The notes: generated from the sequence alone by a model not told the origin. Counted from the stretch's first letter, positions 8,759 through 16,471 are shown. The stretch is DNA of 16,535 nucleotides from an uncultured Planctomycetota bacterium (GCA_905477565.1 CAJQGO010000231.1:1-16535); one strand, 5' to 3'. Made by a program: numbers and translations.

Positions 8759-9538
8759 ATGAAGCGTTTAGCAGGACTTTTTTGGGGTCTGCTCTTTCTG
8801 GCTGTTCCAATTTTGGGAGTAGTCACTTTTGCGGTTGCGCCGGCGTATGACATCTGGCTTCCAAAAGACGTGTCAGAGCATGGGGCGGCCGTAGATGGAT
8901 TGTTCTACTTCATTCTCTGGCTCACCGGTGTTGTGTTTGTTGTAACGGAAGTCGCTCTTTTTTGGTTTATATGGAAATACGACGCGAACAATAAAAAAGC
9001 TGAAGTTAAATATCGGCACGGTAGCCACGTTCTAGAAGTCGTGTGGACCATTGTTCCGGCGGGAGTTTTGCTGTTTCTTGCAATCTATCAGATGAACACA
9101 TGGGCGGACGTCAAGATGCGAAGGCCCAACATGGCTCCAACCGTTGAAGTCATTGGGCGTCAGTTTGAGTGGAGGCTACGCTATCCCGGACGCGACGGTG
9201 TGCTGGGCACTCCTGACGACCTCCACCTTGTTAATGATCTGCATCTACCCATTGACGAGGATATCCTGATTCAGTTGAAAAGCATGGATGTGCTCCATAG
9301 TTTCTTTCTGCCTAACGTCAGAATTAAGCAGGATGCAGTCCCCGGCATGAAGATCCCAGTTTGGTTTAAAGCTCGGGAAGAAGGTGTGTTTGACATTGTC
9401 TGTGCTGAACTTTGTGGCTGGGGGCACTACAAGATGAAGGGCAGGGTGACGTTTGAGTCACGCGAGTCATTTGAGCAGTGGCTTGAAGTTAAGTATCAAG
9501 AGCAAGAAGCTACCCAGGCGAGTAGCACTGAGACTTGA
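8759..9538 (+). CDS. ctaC: Cytochrome c oxidase subunit II with CuA site
   Basis: Subunit II takes electrons from the periplasmic donor through the binuclear CuA centre and passes them to heme a in subunit I. A signal-like N-terminal hydrophobic segment (about residues 5-27) is followed by two membrane helices (about 47-71 and 91-112) and a periplasmic cupredoxin domain. The CuA ligands are complete: His180 (VLHSFFLP), then Cys215, Glu217, Cys219, His223 and Met226 in CAELCGWGHYKM. The aromatic electron-entry region is represented by GRQFEWRLRYPG. The protein ends at 259 residues, soon after the CuA domain, so there is no fused cytochrome c domain. GGAG at 8747-8750, 8 nt before ATG, supports the start. 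The next gene, subunit I, begins after about 60-75 nt. The assignment is essentially certain. Confidence 0.96.
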   Translation: MKRLAGLFWGLLFLAVPILGVVTFAVAPAYDIWLPKDVSEHGAAVDGLFYFILWLTGVVFVVTEVALFWFIWKYDANNKKAEVKYRHGSHVLEVVWTIVPAGVLLFLAIYQMNTWADVKMRRPNMAPTVEVIGRQFEWRLRYPGRDGVLGTPDDLHLVNDLHLPIDEDILIQLKSMDVLHSFFLPNVRIKQDAVPGMKIPVWFKAREEGVFDIVCAELCGWGHYKMKGRVTFESRESFEQWLEVKYQEQEATQASSTET

Positions 9539-9600
9539 TTCTGAATGAACACTGAAGATTTGATCAAGTAAACGAACATTTCTAGACAACCGCTTCACCA

Positions 9601-11448
9601 ATGAGGTTAGCCGTGAGTACTGTAGAAACGAAAGTAACAAGCGTTCAGGATGCACCAGAGAAGCAAGAGACTCATGTGCATGTCCAGCCGTCTTCGGCGC
9701 GAAAGTTATCAACGTTTCTTTCGACATATGTTTTTTCGAAAGATCACAAAGTTATTGGTCTCCAATTCCTTTTTTCAACGCTTCTTTGGTTTCTGATTGG
9801 GGGGTTGCTGGCTCTGGCTGTGCGTTGGCAAGTTGCTTGGCCTTGGTCAGACGTGCCCGTTGTTGGGAAGCTTTTTGCTCAGCAGGGCGGGCAAATGGCG
9901 CCAGAGTTCTACACAATGCTTTTTACGATGCATGCGACGGTCATGATATTCCTTGTAATCATCCCAATTCTTGCAGGTGCTTTCGGTAACTTTCTCATTC
10001 CGCTGATGATTGGTGCGGATGACATGGCGTTTCCGACCCTCAACATGTTGAGCTACTGGTTTATGTGGCCCGCATTTATTGCGTTTGGTGCAAGTTTCTT
10101 TGTTGAAGGTGGAGCCGCTTCGAGTGGTTGGACAAGTTATCCAACTCTTGCAACTAATGTGAATTCATCTCCTGGTGCTGGGTGGGGGCAAACGCTTTGG
10201 CTTATTGGTCTTACGTTTGTTGGAGTGTCGTCCATGCTTGGAAGCGTAAATTACATGACAACAATAATCCTGATGCGGGCACCGGGCATGACGATGTTCC
10301 GGTTACCTATGACGATTTGGGCCATGTTTATTACAGCCGTCCTGCAGGCCTTTGCACTCCCGGTGCTCACCGCAGCTGGTTTCATGCAGTTGGCTGACAG
10401 ATCTCTCGGGACAGGATTTTTCACTCCCGAGGGCAACATCGTGAACAATGCTATCGCGACAGCTGGTGGAGGGCAGCCACTGTTGTGGCAGCATCTGTTT
10501 TGGTTCTATAGCCACCCTGCCGTCTACATCATGATCTTGCCGGCAATGGGCATGGTCTCGGACATCTTGACGTGCTTCGCGCGAAAACCGTTGTTCGGGT
10601 ACCGACCGATGGTCTACTCCGTTGCGGGGATTGCTGGTTTGGGTTTCATTGTGTGGGGACACCACATGTTCATGTCAGGTATGAATCCAGCTCTCGGGGT
10701 CACCTTTATGGTCTCCACGATGATGATCGCTTTACCGAGCGCTGTGAAGACATTCAATTGGCTCGGAACAATTTGGGGTGGCCGTATTCAGTTTACGACA
10801 TCGATGCTGTTTGCCCTGTCGTTTGTTTCCATGTTTATCATCGGTGGGCTTTCTGGGATTTTCATGGCTGCCACTCCCGTTGATATTTTCATCCATGACA
10901 CCTATTTCATAGTGGCTCATTTCCACTATGTCCTCTTTGCCGGAACGGCAATGGGTGTTTGGGCGGCTATTTATTTCTGGTTTCCCAAGATGTTCGGGAG
11001 AACAATGAACGAATTCTGGGGCAAGGTGCATTTCTTCCTCACGTTTATTTTCTTGAATGGCACCTTCTTTACGATGCATATTTTGGGGGCAGTTGGTTTT
11101 CCCCGAAGGCTTGCGGACGCGTACCATTACGAAACGTTCCATCACCTGCAGCCACTGAACGCTTTCATGACGTATTGTGCTATCGGCATGGTAGCGAGCC
11201 AGATTATCTTTGCAGTCAATTTCTTTTGGAGCATGTTCTATGGGCCAGTAGCTGGCCGGAATCCCTGGAACTCAAATACTCTTGAATGGACAGCGCCAAG
11301 CCCTCCCGGGCATGGCAATTTCGATTTCCAGCCAATTGTCCACCGTGGTCCGTATGAGTATTCAGTGCCCGGCGTTGAAACTGATCACCTCATGCAGACG
11401 GATCCTCCGAATGCAGCTGCCACCGCGGCCGCGGCCGCGGCCCACTAA
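9601..11448 (+). CDS. ctaD: Heme-copper oxidase subunit I, A2-type (YSHPAVY motif)
   Basis: This is the catalytic, proton-pumping subunit of an aa3-type oxidase, 615 residues with about 12 membrane helices. Metal ligands are visible: His111 and His442 for low-spin heme a, His440 for heme a3, and His305, His354 and His355 for CuB. Tyr309 follows His305 in HPAVY, as expected for the His-Tyr cross-link. The helix VI motif is YSHPAVY, not GHPEVY. The D-channel glutamate is therefore absent and the Tyr-Ser pair is present, as in A2 oxidases of the Rhodothermus/Thermus type. Lys383 matches the K-channel lysine, and the GADDMAFP/LN region keeps the D-channel entry. The tail is Ala-rich and ends in His. 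Start choice is uncertain: ATG 9601 has no ribosome site, while GTG 9613 lies 6 nt after GAGG (9603-9606). The shorter protein would begin STVETK. Confidence 0.96.
   Translation: MRLAVSTVETKVTSVQDAPEKQETHVHVQPSSARKLSTFLSTYVFSKDHKVIGLQFLFSTLLWFLIGGLLALAVRWQVAWPWSDVPVVGKLFAQQGGQMAPEFYTMLFTMHATVMIFLVIIPILAGAFGNFLIPLMIGADDMAFPTLNMLSYWFMWPAFIAFGASFFVEGGAASSGWTSYPTLATNVNSSPGAGWGQTLWLIGLTFVGVSSMLGSVNYMTTIILMRAPGMTMFRLPMTIWAMFITAVLQAFALPVLTAAGFMQLADRSLGTGFFTPEGNIVNNAIATAGGGQPLLWQHLFWFYSHPAVYIMILPAMGMVSDILTCFARKPLFGYRPMVYSVAGIAGLGFIVWGHHMFMSGMNPALGVTFMVSTMMIALPSAVKTFNWLGTIWGGRIQFTTSMLFALSFVSMFIIGGLSGIFMAATPVDIFIHDTYFIVAHFHYVLFAGTAMGVWAAIYFWFPKMFGRTMNEFWGKVHFFLTFIFLNGTFFTMHILGAVGFPRRLADAYHYETFHHLQPLNAFMTYCAIGMVASQIIFAVNFFWSMFYGPVAGRNPWNSNTLEWTAPSPPGHGNFDFQPIVHRGPYEYSVPGVETDHLMQTDPPNAAATAAAAAAH
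9603..9615 (+). promoter_or_regulatory. Ribosome binding site supporting GTG 9613 as alternative ctaD start
   Basis: GAGG at 9603-9606 is followed by a 6-nt spacer and GTG at 9613-9615, in frame with the oxidase subunit I reading frame. The ATG at 9601 overlaps this site and has only pyrimidine/A-rich sequence upstream. The GTG is therefore the better supported initiation codon on sequence grounds. The difference is four residues. Confidence 0.5.
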
Positions 11449-11475
11449 GAGGTTGTTCTCTGTCCAGTTACTATC

Positions 11476-12528
11476 ATGCCAGATAAAAAAAGCCCGCCAT
11501 ACAGTGCAGTGAAGAGCCCGAACGCGGCTCATTGGATTGCATGCTGCCTTGTCGCTGTAACGGGCGTGCTGCTCACCTTTGGTGCGCTTGTTACCACATA
11601 CGAGGCAGCCATGGCTGTTCCAGACTGGCCTGGAACGTACGGACATAACATGTTCCTCTTTCCCTTTGCTGAATGGTTTTTTGGTCCATGGGACCTGTTC
11701 CTGGAGCATGGCCACAGGCTTCTTGGTGCTTCTGTTGGTGTCTTATCGCTCATTCTGGCAGGTGCCGTTTGGAAGACGAATCAGTCGGCTATGGTTCGTG
11801 GGTTGGTTGTAGCCGCAGTCTTTCTTGTCGTGCTGCAAGGCGTTCTTGGGGGGCTTCGTGTCTTACTCGACGACAAAACTGTTGCCAAAGTTCATGCGTG
11901 CACGGGACCACTGTTTTTTTCAGTTGCCGTGGCTGTTGCTACGCTGACATCACGACGATTTCAGAATACCCAAGCAAGGTCGGAAACAGTGGGTTCAGGG
12001 ATCCCCCTCGGTGGATGGATCGCTAGTGGTCTTCTGTTTGCCTCTTACACTCAACTTGTAGCCGGAGCACAGTTGCGTCATTTAGATCCCACAGTGGGGC
12101 CGAGCACGTTTCGTTGGCTCGTTCTGTTTCATCTCGTTGGCGCTGCGACAGTCGCAGTATTGAGTCTGGCTGCTGTGTTCGAGTCGTTCGGCTTCTTGGG
12201 CACCAGTGGTACTCGGGATGTCGGTCGTCGAGTCTTGTCATCGACCATACTTTTTTTCGTTTGCAGCCAAGTCCTTCTCGGGTTTGGAGCCTGGATTGTT
12301 AGCTGGGGACTGCCGCTTGGGTTGTTGCCGGACTCTGTTGCTAGCAGGGTTCCCGAGATGGCTGCGGTAGTTGTTGCGAGGAGTAGTCTGTCTTCGCTCG
12401 TTGTGACAGGTCATGTTCTTGTTGGAATGATGATACTTGGCGTAAGCGTTGTTTACTGTATTGCGAGTGGTGGGCTGCCTGAGGCAGCAGGTGTTAAACT
12501 AGTTTCTCGACGGAGGGCATTAGCGTGA
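11476..12528 (+). CDS. ctaA: Heme A synthase (CtaA/COX15 family)
   Basis: This integral membrane enzyme oxidises the C-8 methyl of heme O to a formyl group, giving heme A for subunit I. The 350-residue sequence has about eight hydrophobic helices in two homologous halves. Conserved heme-ligand histidines are visible: His78 and His80 in the EHGHR motif (with Glu77 before them), His140 (AKVHACTG), His219 (LFHLVGA) and His313 (TGHVLVG). The first periplasmic loop carries VPDWPGTYG but no cysteine pair, so the Cys-pair subtype known from Bacillus CtaA is not present. ATG 11476 lacks a good ribosome site; an AGAGG near 11448 is too far away. The stop codon overlaps the GTG of ctaB by 4 nt, so the two heme-modifying enzymes are translationally coupled. 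The call is firm. Confidence 0.9.
   Translation: MPDKKSPPYSAVKSPNAAHWIACCLVAVTGVLLTFGALVTTYEAAMAVPDWPGTYGHNMFLFPFAEWFFGPWDLFLEHGHRLLGASVGVLSLILAGAVWKTNQSAMVRGLVVAAVFLVVLQGVLGGLRVLLDDKTVAKVHACTGPLFFSVAVAVATLTSRRFQNTQARSETVGSGIPLGGWIASGLLFASYTQLVAGAQLRHLDPTVGPSTFRWLVLFHLVGAATVAVLSLAAVFESFGFLGTSGTRDVGRRVLSSTILFFVCSQVLLGFGAWIVSWGLPLGLLPDSVASRVPEMAAVVVARSSLSSLVVTGHVLVGMMILGVSVVYCIASGGLPEAAGVKLVSRRRALA
12512..12527 (+). promoter_or_regulatory. Strong ribosome binding site for the GTG start of ctaB
   Basis: GGAGGG at 12512-12517, with a 7-nt spacer, precedes GTG 12525-12527 inside the end of ctaA. It is the strongest Shine-Dalgarno in the cluster. It decides the non-ATG start, which overlaps the ctaA stop as GTGA. 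Confidence 0.8.
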
Positions 12529-13520
12529 CGCAGTTAGTTGCCCAACATCTCGCCTCTCCCTCATCATCTGTCATTGCTGACGCAGGGACTCTCCCTCATG
12601 ATTCGATAAGACGCTCTATACTCGCGGATGCTTCTCAACTCGTGAGACCGCGCATCGCAATGATGGTGCTTGTGACCGTATTTGCGGCAATGTGGCTCAC
12701 ATCAGGTTCTCGTGAACTGAATTGGTTCTCTGTTGTCGGCGTTTTGTTCGGCACAGCAGTTGTCGCAGCGAGCTCTAGTGTCGCAAATCAAATTCTTGAA
12801 AGAGATACAGACAGGCTGATGGCTCGTACGGCGTTACGGCCTCTTGCTGCTGGACGACTGTCGAATCGCTCTGCCTGGGTTCTCGTTGCAGTGGGTTTCA
12901 TTGGAGGCTCTGGATGCGTGTGGTTGGCAGGAAACCTGCAGGCCGCTTTCGCAGCAATGCTTACGTGGATTCTTTACGTTGGGGTGTATACGCCACTGAA
13001 AAAAATTACGCCACTCAATACAGCAGTTGGCGCTGTTGCAGGTGCCTTACCGATTGCGATTGGCTGGCTTGCTGTAGATGGCCCGCAGCAACTACTGGCT
13101 GGTGACATTGCTGCATCGCTCGCTGTAGCAGCCCTTGGCACGGTGCTCTATCTGTGGCAGTTTCCTCATTTCATGGCCATTGCCTGGCTCTATCGCAAGC
13201 AGTACGGCCTGGCGAATCTTAAAATGCTCACTGTTACTGACCCAAGCGGTTTACGGGCAGCGGGTCAGTCGTTAGCAGCAGCTCTCGCCATGATTCCGGT
13301 AAGTTTGGCAATGGCAATACCAAGCGGCAGTATCCGGATGTTTCTCACTGCGGCACTTGCATCTACCGTCTATGTGCTTGTTTCCGTAAACTTTGCTTTC
13401 CGACGAGATGATCGGTCCGCCCGTATTCTGCTCTTTACTTCGCTGGGTGTGCTTTTGATTCTTATGACGTCTGCAGTAGCCTTTAGTGCCCCAAAGATTT
13501 TGACAGGTTCGTACCTCTAG
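12525..13520 (+). CDS. ctaB: Heme O synthase (protoheme IX farnesyltransferase)
   Basis: This UbiA-family membrane prenyltransferase adds a farnesyl group to protoheme, making heme O, the substrate of CtaA. The 331-residue protein has about nine hydrophobic helices. The diphosphate-binding loop is N88-x3-E92-x-D94-x-D96-x2-M99-x-R101-T102 followed by RPL at 105-107. The first acidic position is Glu rather than the more common Asp, a variation also seen in the COX10 family. A second conserved loop is Y155-TP-LKK-x-TPLN165, followed by GALPIAIGW. WQFPHFMAIAW, another family signature, lies near residues 209-219. The GTG start is fixed by a strong ribosome site and a 4-nt overlap with ctaA. About 35 polar N-terminal residues precede the first helix. 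The call is firm. Confidence 0.94.
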   Translation: MTQLVAQHLASPSSSVIADAGTLPHDSIRRSILADASQLVRPRIAMMVLVTVFAAMWLTSGSRELNWFSVVGVLFGTAVVAASSSVANQILERDTDRLMARTALRPLAAGRLSNRSAWVLVAVGFIGGSGCVWLAGNLQAAFAAMLTWILYVGVYTPLKKITPLNTAVGAVAGALPIAIGWLAVDGPQQLLAGDIAASLAVAALGTVLYLWQFPHFMAIAWLYRKQYGLANLKMLTVTDPSGLRAAGQSLAAALAMIPVSLAMAIPSGSIRMFLTAALASTVYVLVSVNFAFRRDDRSARILLFTSLGVLLILMTSAVAFSAPKILTGSYL

Positions 13521-13571
13521 TTCTTTTTTGTTTTTGAATTACCACACGACTCGAGATATTCGACACGTTTT

Positions 13572-14510
13572 ATGAATGCTTCAGCTGCCATTGGCCATGA
13601 AAGTCACGGACACCATGGTCCAGTCCTCCAATATCAACCTGGTTTGCCGCTCTCTCGTGGCAAACTTATCATGTGGCTGTTTCTGTCGACAGAAATCATG
13701 TTTTTTGCAGCCTTGCTCGGCAGCTACGTCGTCCTTCGCTTTGGTGCCGCCGTGTGGCCCAAGCCCCATCATGTCCACCTGAGTGAGCCAATTGGTGCAT
13801 TCAATACGTTTGTACTCATCTGCTCGAGCGTCACCGTTGTGCTTGCACTTGAGGCAGCCCGAGCAAATAAGCGGTCTCTCGCAAAAGCGTGGATGCTCAT
13901 TACGCTCATACTGGGATCTCTTTTTCTTGGCGTAAAAGCATATGAATATTCTTCCAAATTTGACCATGGTATTTATCCCTGGGCTCCACGTGGAAGAATT
14001 TATGAGCGTCCTGATCTCTATTATGGGTCAGCCGTGCGAGCAAGACTGAGTGATCCGGCAATTCTTGCAAAACTGAAGGAGCTTGATGGGCGTCCTGAAA
14101 ACGAACTTTCAGATGCTGAGATCACGGGGCGCCGCCGCCTGAAGCAAGTTCGAGACATGGTCAATAACCCCGACCAGCAGGCGTTCGATCTTGCAGTTGT
14201 TGCAGATCAGATCATGCCACTTCCGGGAGAAGGGGCCGACAGCCATGACCATGGCGGTGGACTCAATGACACATTTGCATGGCTTCAATTACCGGCAGTC
14301 ATACCCGGAGGGAATATGTGGGCGAGTACCTATTTCTTTCTGACTGGCTTTCATGCGATTCATGTCATTGTTGGGTTGATTGTATTTAGTATTTTACTTC
14401 TTTATGAACTGGGCCCTAAAGCCGCTGGTATGATTGAAAATGCTGGTCTCTATTGGCATTTTGTAGATCTTGTTTGGATATTTCTTTTTCCACTTTTGTA
14501 TTTGTTTTAA
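13572..14510 (+). CDS. ctaE: Cytochrome c oxidase subunit III with a large insertion between helices
   Basis: Subunit III is the non-redox core subunit that stabilises subunit I and its proton uptake. Helices lie at about residues 31-56, 75-95, 105-125, 250-278 and 293-312, the five-helix bacterial form. Family features are the helix with Glu41 (LSTEIMFF), the K-x-x-E-Y motif around 122-126 (KAYEY) and the [14 protein letters not shown] block at 255-268. The N-terminus is His-rich (GHESHGHHG). Unusually, about 115 extra residues (roughly 131-247) separate the third and fourth helices. They include a YERPDLYYG stretch, a charged helical part and HDHGGG. In ordinary bacterial subunit III this loop is short. 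The gene begins 51 nt after ctaB; no ribosome site is evident before ATG 13572. The family assignment is secure; the role of the insertion is unknown. Confidence 0.93.
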   Translation: MNASAAIGHESHGHHGPVLQYQPGLPLSRGKLIMWLFLSTEIMFFAALLGSYVVLRFGAAVWPKPHHVHLSEPIGAFNTFVLICSSVTVVLALEAARANKRSLAKAWMLITLILGSLFLGVKAYEYSSKFDHGIYPWAPRGRIYERPDLYYGSAVRARLSDPAILAKLKELDGRPENELSDAEITGRRRLKQVRDMVNNPDQQAFDLAVVADQIMPLPGEGADSHDHGGGLNDTFAWLQLPAVIPGGNMWASTYFFLTGFHAIHVIVGLIVFSILLLYELGPKAAGMIENAGLYWHFVDLVWIFLFPLLYLF

Positions 14511-14556
14511 AGATATTTGTTGAGAACATTTCTGATCGCATTGTTAGAAGGCAGTT

Positions 14557-15069
14557 ATGAGCAATTCAGAGCCCCACAAGAGTTCGAACGCAGCGCACGG
14601 GCCAATTACTTCACCAGGCAAGTTGCCTGAAGAGATTGAAAGTGTCGCAGAGGACGAGCAAGCACATGAGCATCATGGCGGAATTATGCAGTACATGGCT
14701 GTATTCGTCGCACTATGCTTTTTGACAACGATGTCGTTCCTGACCTACTCGTCCTATTGGCCATGGAGGGATGAGCCACAGGTCGGCTGGGCCTTTATGA
14801 TGGCAGTTTCGTGTACAAAGGCATTACTCGTGGTGCTCTTTTTTATGCACGTCCTATGGGAGGCCAACTGGAAGTACGTGCTCACCATTCCTGCGGCCAT
14901 GATGGCCATTTTCCTTACTATTATGTTGATACCAGACATTGGCCTGCGGAACCGTATGGTTGCTCAGGAACGTGCCCTCCATATGGCCCGTGGGTCTGAT
15001 GTTTTGCTTTTAGAAAAAGCTGCATCCGCTGATTCATCAGATGAAGTTGAGAAGCATGAGCACGAATAA
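14557..15069 (+). CDS. ctaF: Cytochrome c oxidase subunit IV (prokaryotic COX4 family)
   Basis: This small membrane subunit of the oxidase has 170 residues. Three helices lie at about 44-64, 76-100 and 106-126. The second contains the family signature CTKALLVVLFFMHVLWEANW, typical of prokaryotic COX4 proteins in which K-A-x-x-V-x-x-F-F-M-H is conserved. Both ends are polar: an N-terminal tail with a His cluster (HEHHGG, 37-42) and an acidic C-terminal tail rich in Glu and His. GAAGG at 14547-14551, 5 nt before ATG, supports the start. The gene follows subunit III after 46 nt and its end overlaps the SCO gene. It lacks metal ligands, so a structural or stability role is expected. Confidence 0.88.
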   Translation: MSNSEPHKSSNAAHGPITSPGKLPEEIESVAEDEQAHEHHGGIMQYMAVFVALCFLTTMSFLTYSSYWPWRDEPQVGWAFMMAVSCTKALLVVLFFMHVLWEANWKYVLTIPAAMMAIFLTIMLIPDIGLRNRMVAQERALHMARGSDVLLLEKAASADSSDEVEKHEHE

Positions 15070-15730
15070 TTTACAAAGTGGAAAGCGAGTGGCCGCTTTC
15101 CTGACACTACTGGCCGCCAGTTTCATTGGCTGTGGCGATGCAGGTGATTTAGACAAGATGCAGGCCCGTTCGAAGTCTGTCAGCGTGAACAAAGGTGAGA
15201 AATCCTCTGATGTGCCTACATTCCCTCTGGGCCAACCTGCAGAGAGATTTGAATTGACGGACCAGGAAGGGAATCAATTTGATTCAGCAAGCCTTAAGGG
15301 CAAAGTGTGGATGGGCAGTGTTTTTTTTGCCAATTGTCCGGGCCCATGCTTTCGTGAAAACCAAGCAATCGCCGATATTCTTCGTGAGATAGACGATCCA
15401 AATTTTGTAGCTGTAAGTCTGACTTGTGATCCCGAGAATGATACTCCTGCCGCGCTGGAGCACTACGCCGACCGTTTTGAGGCAGATCCTCAGCGATGGA
15501 AATTCTTAACCGGTGATATGGACGTTATTAAACGGGTGGGCACCAAGACATTCCTGCTGCCAGTAGAAATTGGCGTGCATTCTGAGCGAGGTGCTGTGTT
15601 TGATCGCGAGGGGCGACTCCGCGGCAGTTACCATCTGTTGCAGGAAGACAGAGTGGAACGGCTGAAAAAACTTATTCGTGATGTTCTTGCAGAAGATGAG
15701 GCGACTGCCAAGGCCGAGGGATCGAATTAA
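15041..15730 (+). CDS. sco: SCO1/SenC-family copper chaperone, lipoprotein
   Basis: SCO proteins are thioredoxin-fold periplasmic factors that deliver or maintain copper at CuA. The copper motif is intact: Cys99 and Cys103 in CPGPC (C-x3-C), with His180 in the downstream GVHSERGAVFDREG block. The residue after the second Cys is Phe, where Pro is common. The N-terminus has a basic region and hydrophobic stretch ending FIGC, so Cys31 is probably lipidated; Phe at -3 is not ideal. ATG 15041 overlaps subunit IV by 29 nt. ATG 15056, in the same frame, gives a 14-nt overlap and is an alternative start that keeps the signal intact. The stop codon shares one base with the next ATG (TAATG). The context with ctaC-F fits a dedicated CuA assembly role, inferred from the family. 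Confidence 0.92.
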   Translation: MKLRSMSTNNLQSGKRVAAFLTLLAASFIGCGDAGDLDKMQARSKSVSVNKGEKSSDVPTFPLGQPAERFELTDQEGNQFDSASLKGKVWMGSVFFANCPGPCFRENQAIADILREIDDPNFVAVSLTCDPENDTPAALEHYADRFEADPQRWKFLTGDMDVIKRVGTKTFLLPVEIGVHSERGAVFDREGRLRGSYHLLQEDRVERLKKLIRDVLAEDEATAKAEGSN

Positions 15731-16209
15731 TGGGATATGAGTGGCTTGCGACATTTAATGCGATTCTCAATGGTATTGCCGCTGTGCTTCTTGTTGTGGG
15801 ATGGGTCCTTATCGCACGTGGCAACTGGAAAGCTCATCGCGCGGTCATGATCGCAGCTTTTTCGGTTTCGACAGTTTTTCTCATCTCATATCTGGCCTAC
15901 CATTATCTGGTTGGTCATGTTTCGTTTGGCGGGCAGGGCCTGATACGAGTCGTATACCTCTGCATTTTAGTGTCTCATATTATTTTGGCAGTTGCGGTTC
16001 CAGTGCTGGCAGTTGCCATGTTCGTTCTTGCGTTTCGTGGCAGATGGCATCGTCATCGGCAACTGGGGAAAGTCACGTTGCCAATCTGGTTGTATGTATC
16101 AGTGACTGGTGTCATCATTTATTTCATGGTGTACATTTTCTTCCCAAGCCGAAAAAATCATGCCGAAACGGTGCTTAATCAGAAATGCACGTGTTGTTCT
16201 TTGGCATAA
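15730..16209 (+). CDS. ctaM: DUF420 / CtaM-like oxidase assembly membrane protein
   Basis: This 159-residue protein has four membrane helices (about 8-29, 38-62, 72-100, 115-137). Family-type histidines lie in or near the helices: His36 (KAHRAVM), His58 and His63, His83 (LVSHIILA), and His107/109 before the last helix. DUF420 proteins (CtaM in firmicutes) are needed for maturation of heme-copper oxidases of this group, probably at CuB. Its place at the end of an oxidase operon fits that role. GAGGG at 15716-15720, 9 nt before ATG, and the TAATG junction indicate coupling to sco. The C-terminus is unusual in ending with Cys153, Cys155 and Cys156 (KCTCCSLA). The gene symbol is by family resemblance and context. 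An undescribed paralogue with a different job is possible. Confidence 0.82.
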   Translation: MGYEWLATFNAILNGIAAVLLVVGWVLIARGNWKAHRAVMIAAFSVSTVFLISYLAYHYLVGHVSFGGQGLIRVVYLCILVSHIILAVAVPVLAVAMFVLAFRGRWHRHRQLGKVTLPIWLYVSVTGVIIYFMVYIFFPSRKNHAETVLNQKCTCCSLA

Positions 16210-16471
16210 ATAACAAATCATCCACGAAGCCTTCTTCCGAGATTAAAGGATTGGCTGATTATTTGTGCGATCGGTTTTTTTGGACAACGACTTTGATGCA
16301 TCTGAGTAGCCAACTTGATGCCATGCAGCCGAACCGCTTTGTTTTGTGATGAGGCAACGTGAAGAGCCGCGTGGAGATTGGTGGAAAGCCCCCGGAATCT
16401 TCGTTTTAGCCGGCTCCGAGTAGAAAATGATCGTCCCTGTCTTGGTGCGGTGAATTGTCTATAATTGAAAT
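16210..16471 (+). other. Intergenic region closing the respiratory cluster
   Basis: These 262 bases separate the DUF420 gene from the next gene. A run of seven T (16275-16281) follows weak, mutually exclusive pairings (ACAAAT 16213-16218 with ATTTGT 16261-16266, or AATCA 16216-16220 with TGATT 16256-16260). This might end the operon transcript, but no convincing hairpin is seen. A 24-codon reading frame starts at 16349 and ends at 16423. It has no ribosome site and no recognised family. The rest shows no RNA gene or repeat array. A perfect TATAAT lies near the right end. Confidence 0.5.
16460..16465 (+). promoter_or_regulatory. Candidate -10 box (TATAAT) of the gene at 16472
   Basis: A perfect TATAAT ends 6 nt before ATG 16472, so transcription would be expected to begin at or next to the start codon. 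No clear -35 box is found at the usual 16-18 nt spacing; a TTGGTG at 16442-16447 is only 12 nt away. The site is plausible, especially as no Shine-Dalgarno precedes the ATG, but it is unproven. Confidence 0.4.

Noticed and set aside
8754..8762. ATG at 8754 as an alternative start for subunit II
   Set aside because: It is out of frame and hits TGA after one further codon; ATG 8759 has the correctly spaced GGAG.
11425..11438. Overlapping NotI sites suggesting vector or engineered sequence
   Set aside because: They lie in frame inside the Ala-rich tail of subunit I and are explained by GCGGCC codon repetition; flanking sequence is ordinary for the cluster.
13505..13542. Possible terminator after ctaB (AGGT/ACCT around the stop, then a T-rich tract)
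   Set aside because: The stem is only 4 bp and the oxidase genes continue 51 nt later in the same direction, so termination here is unlikely to be strong.
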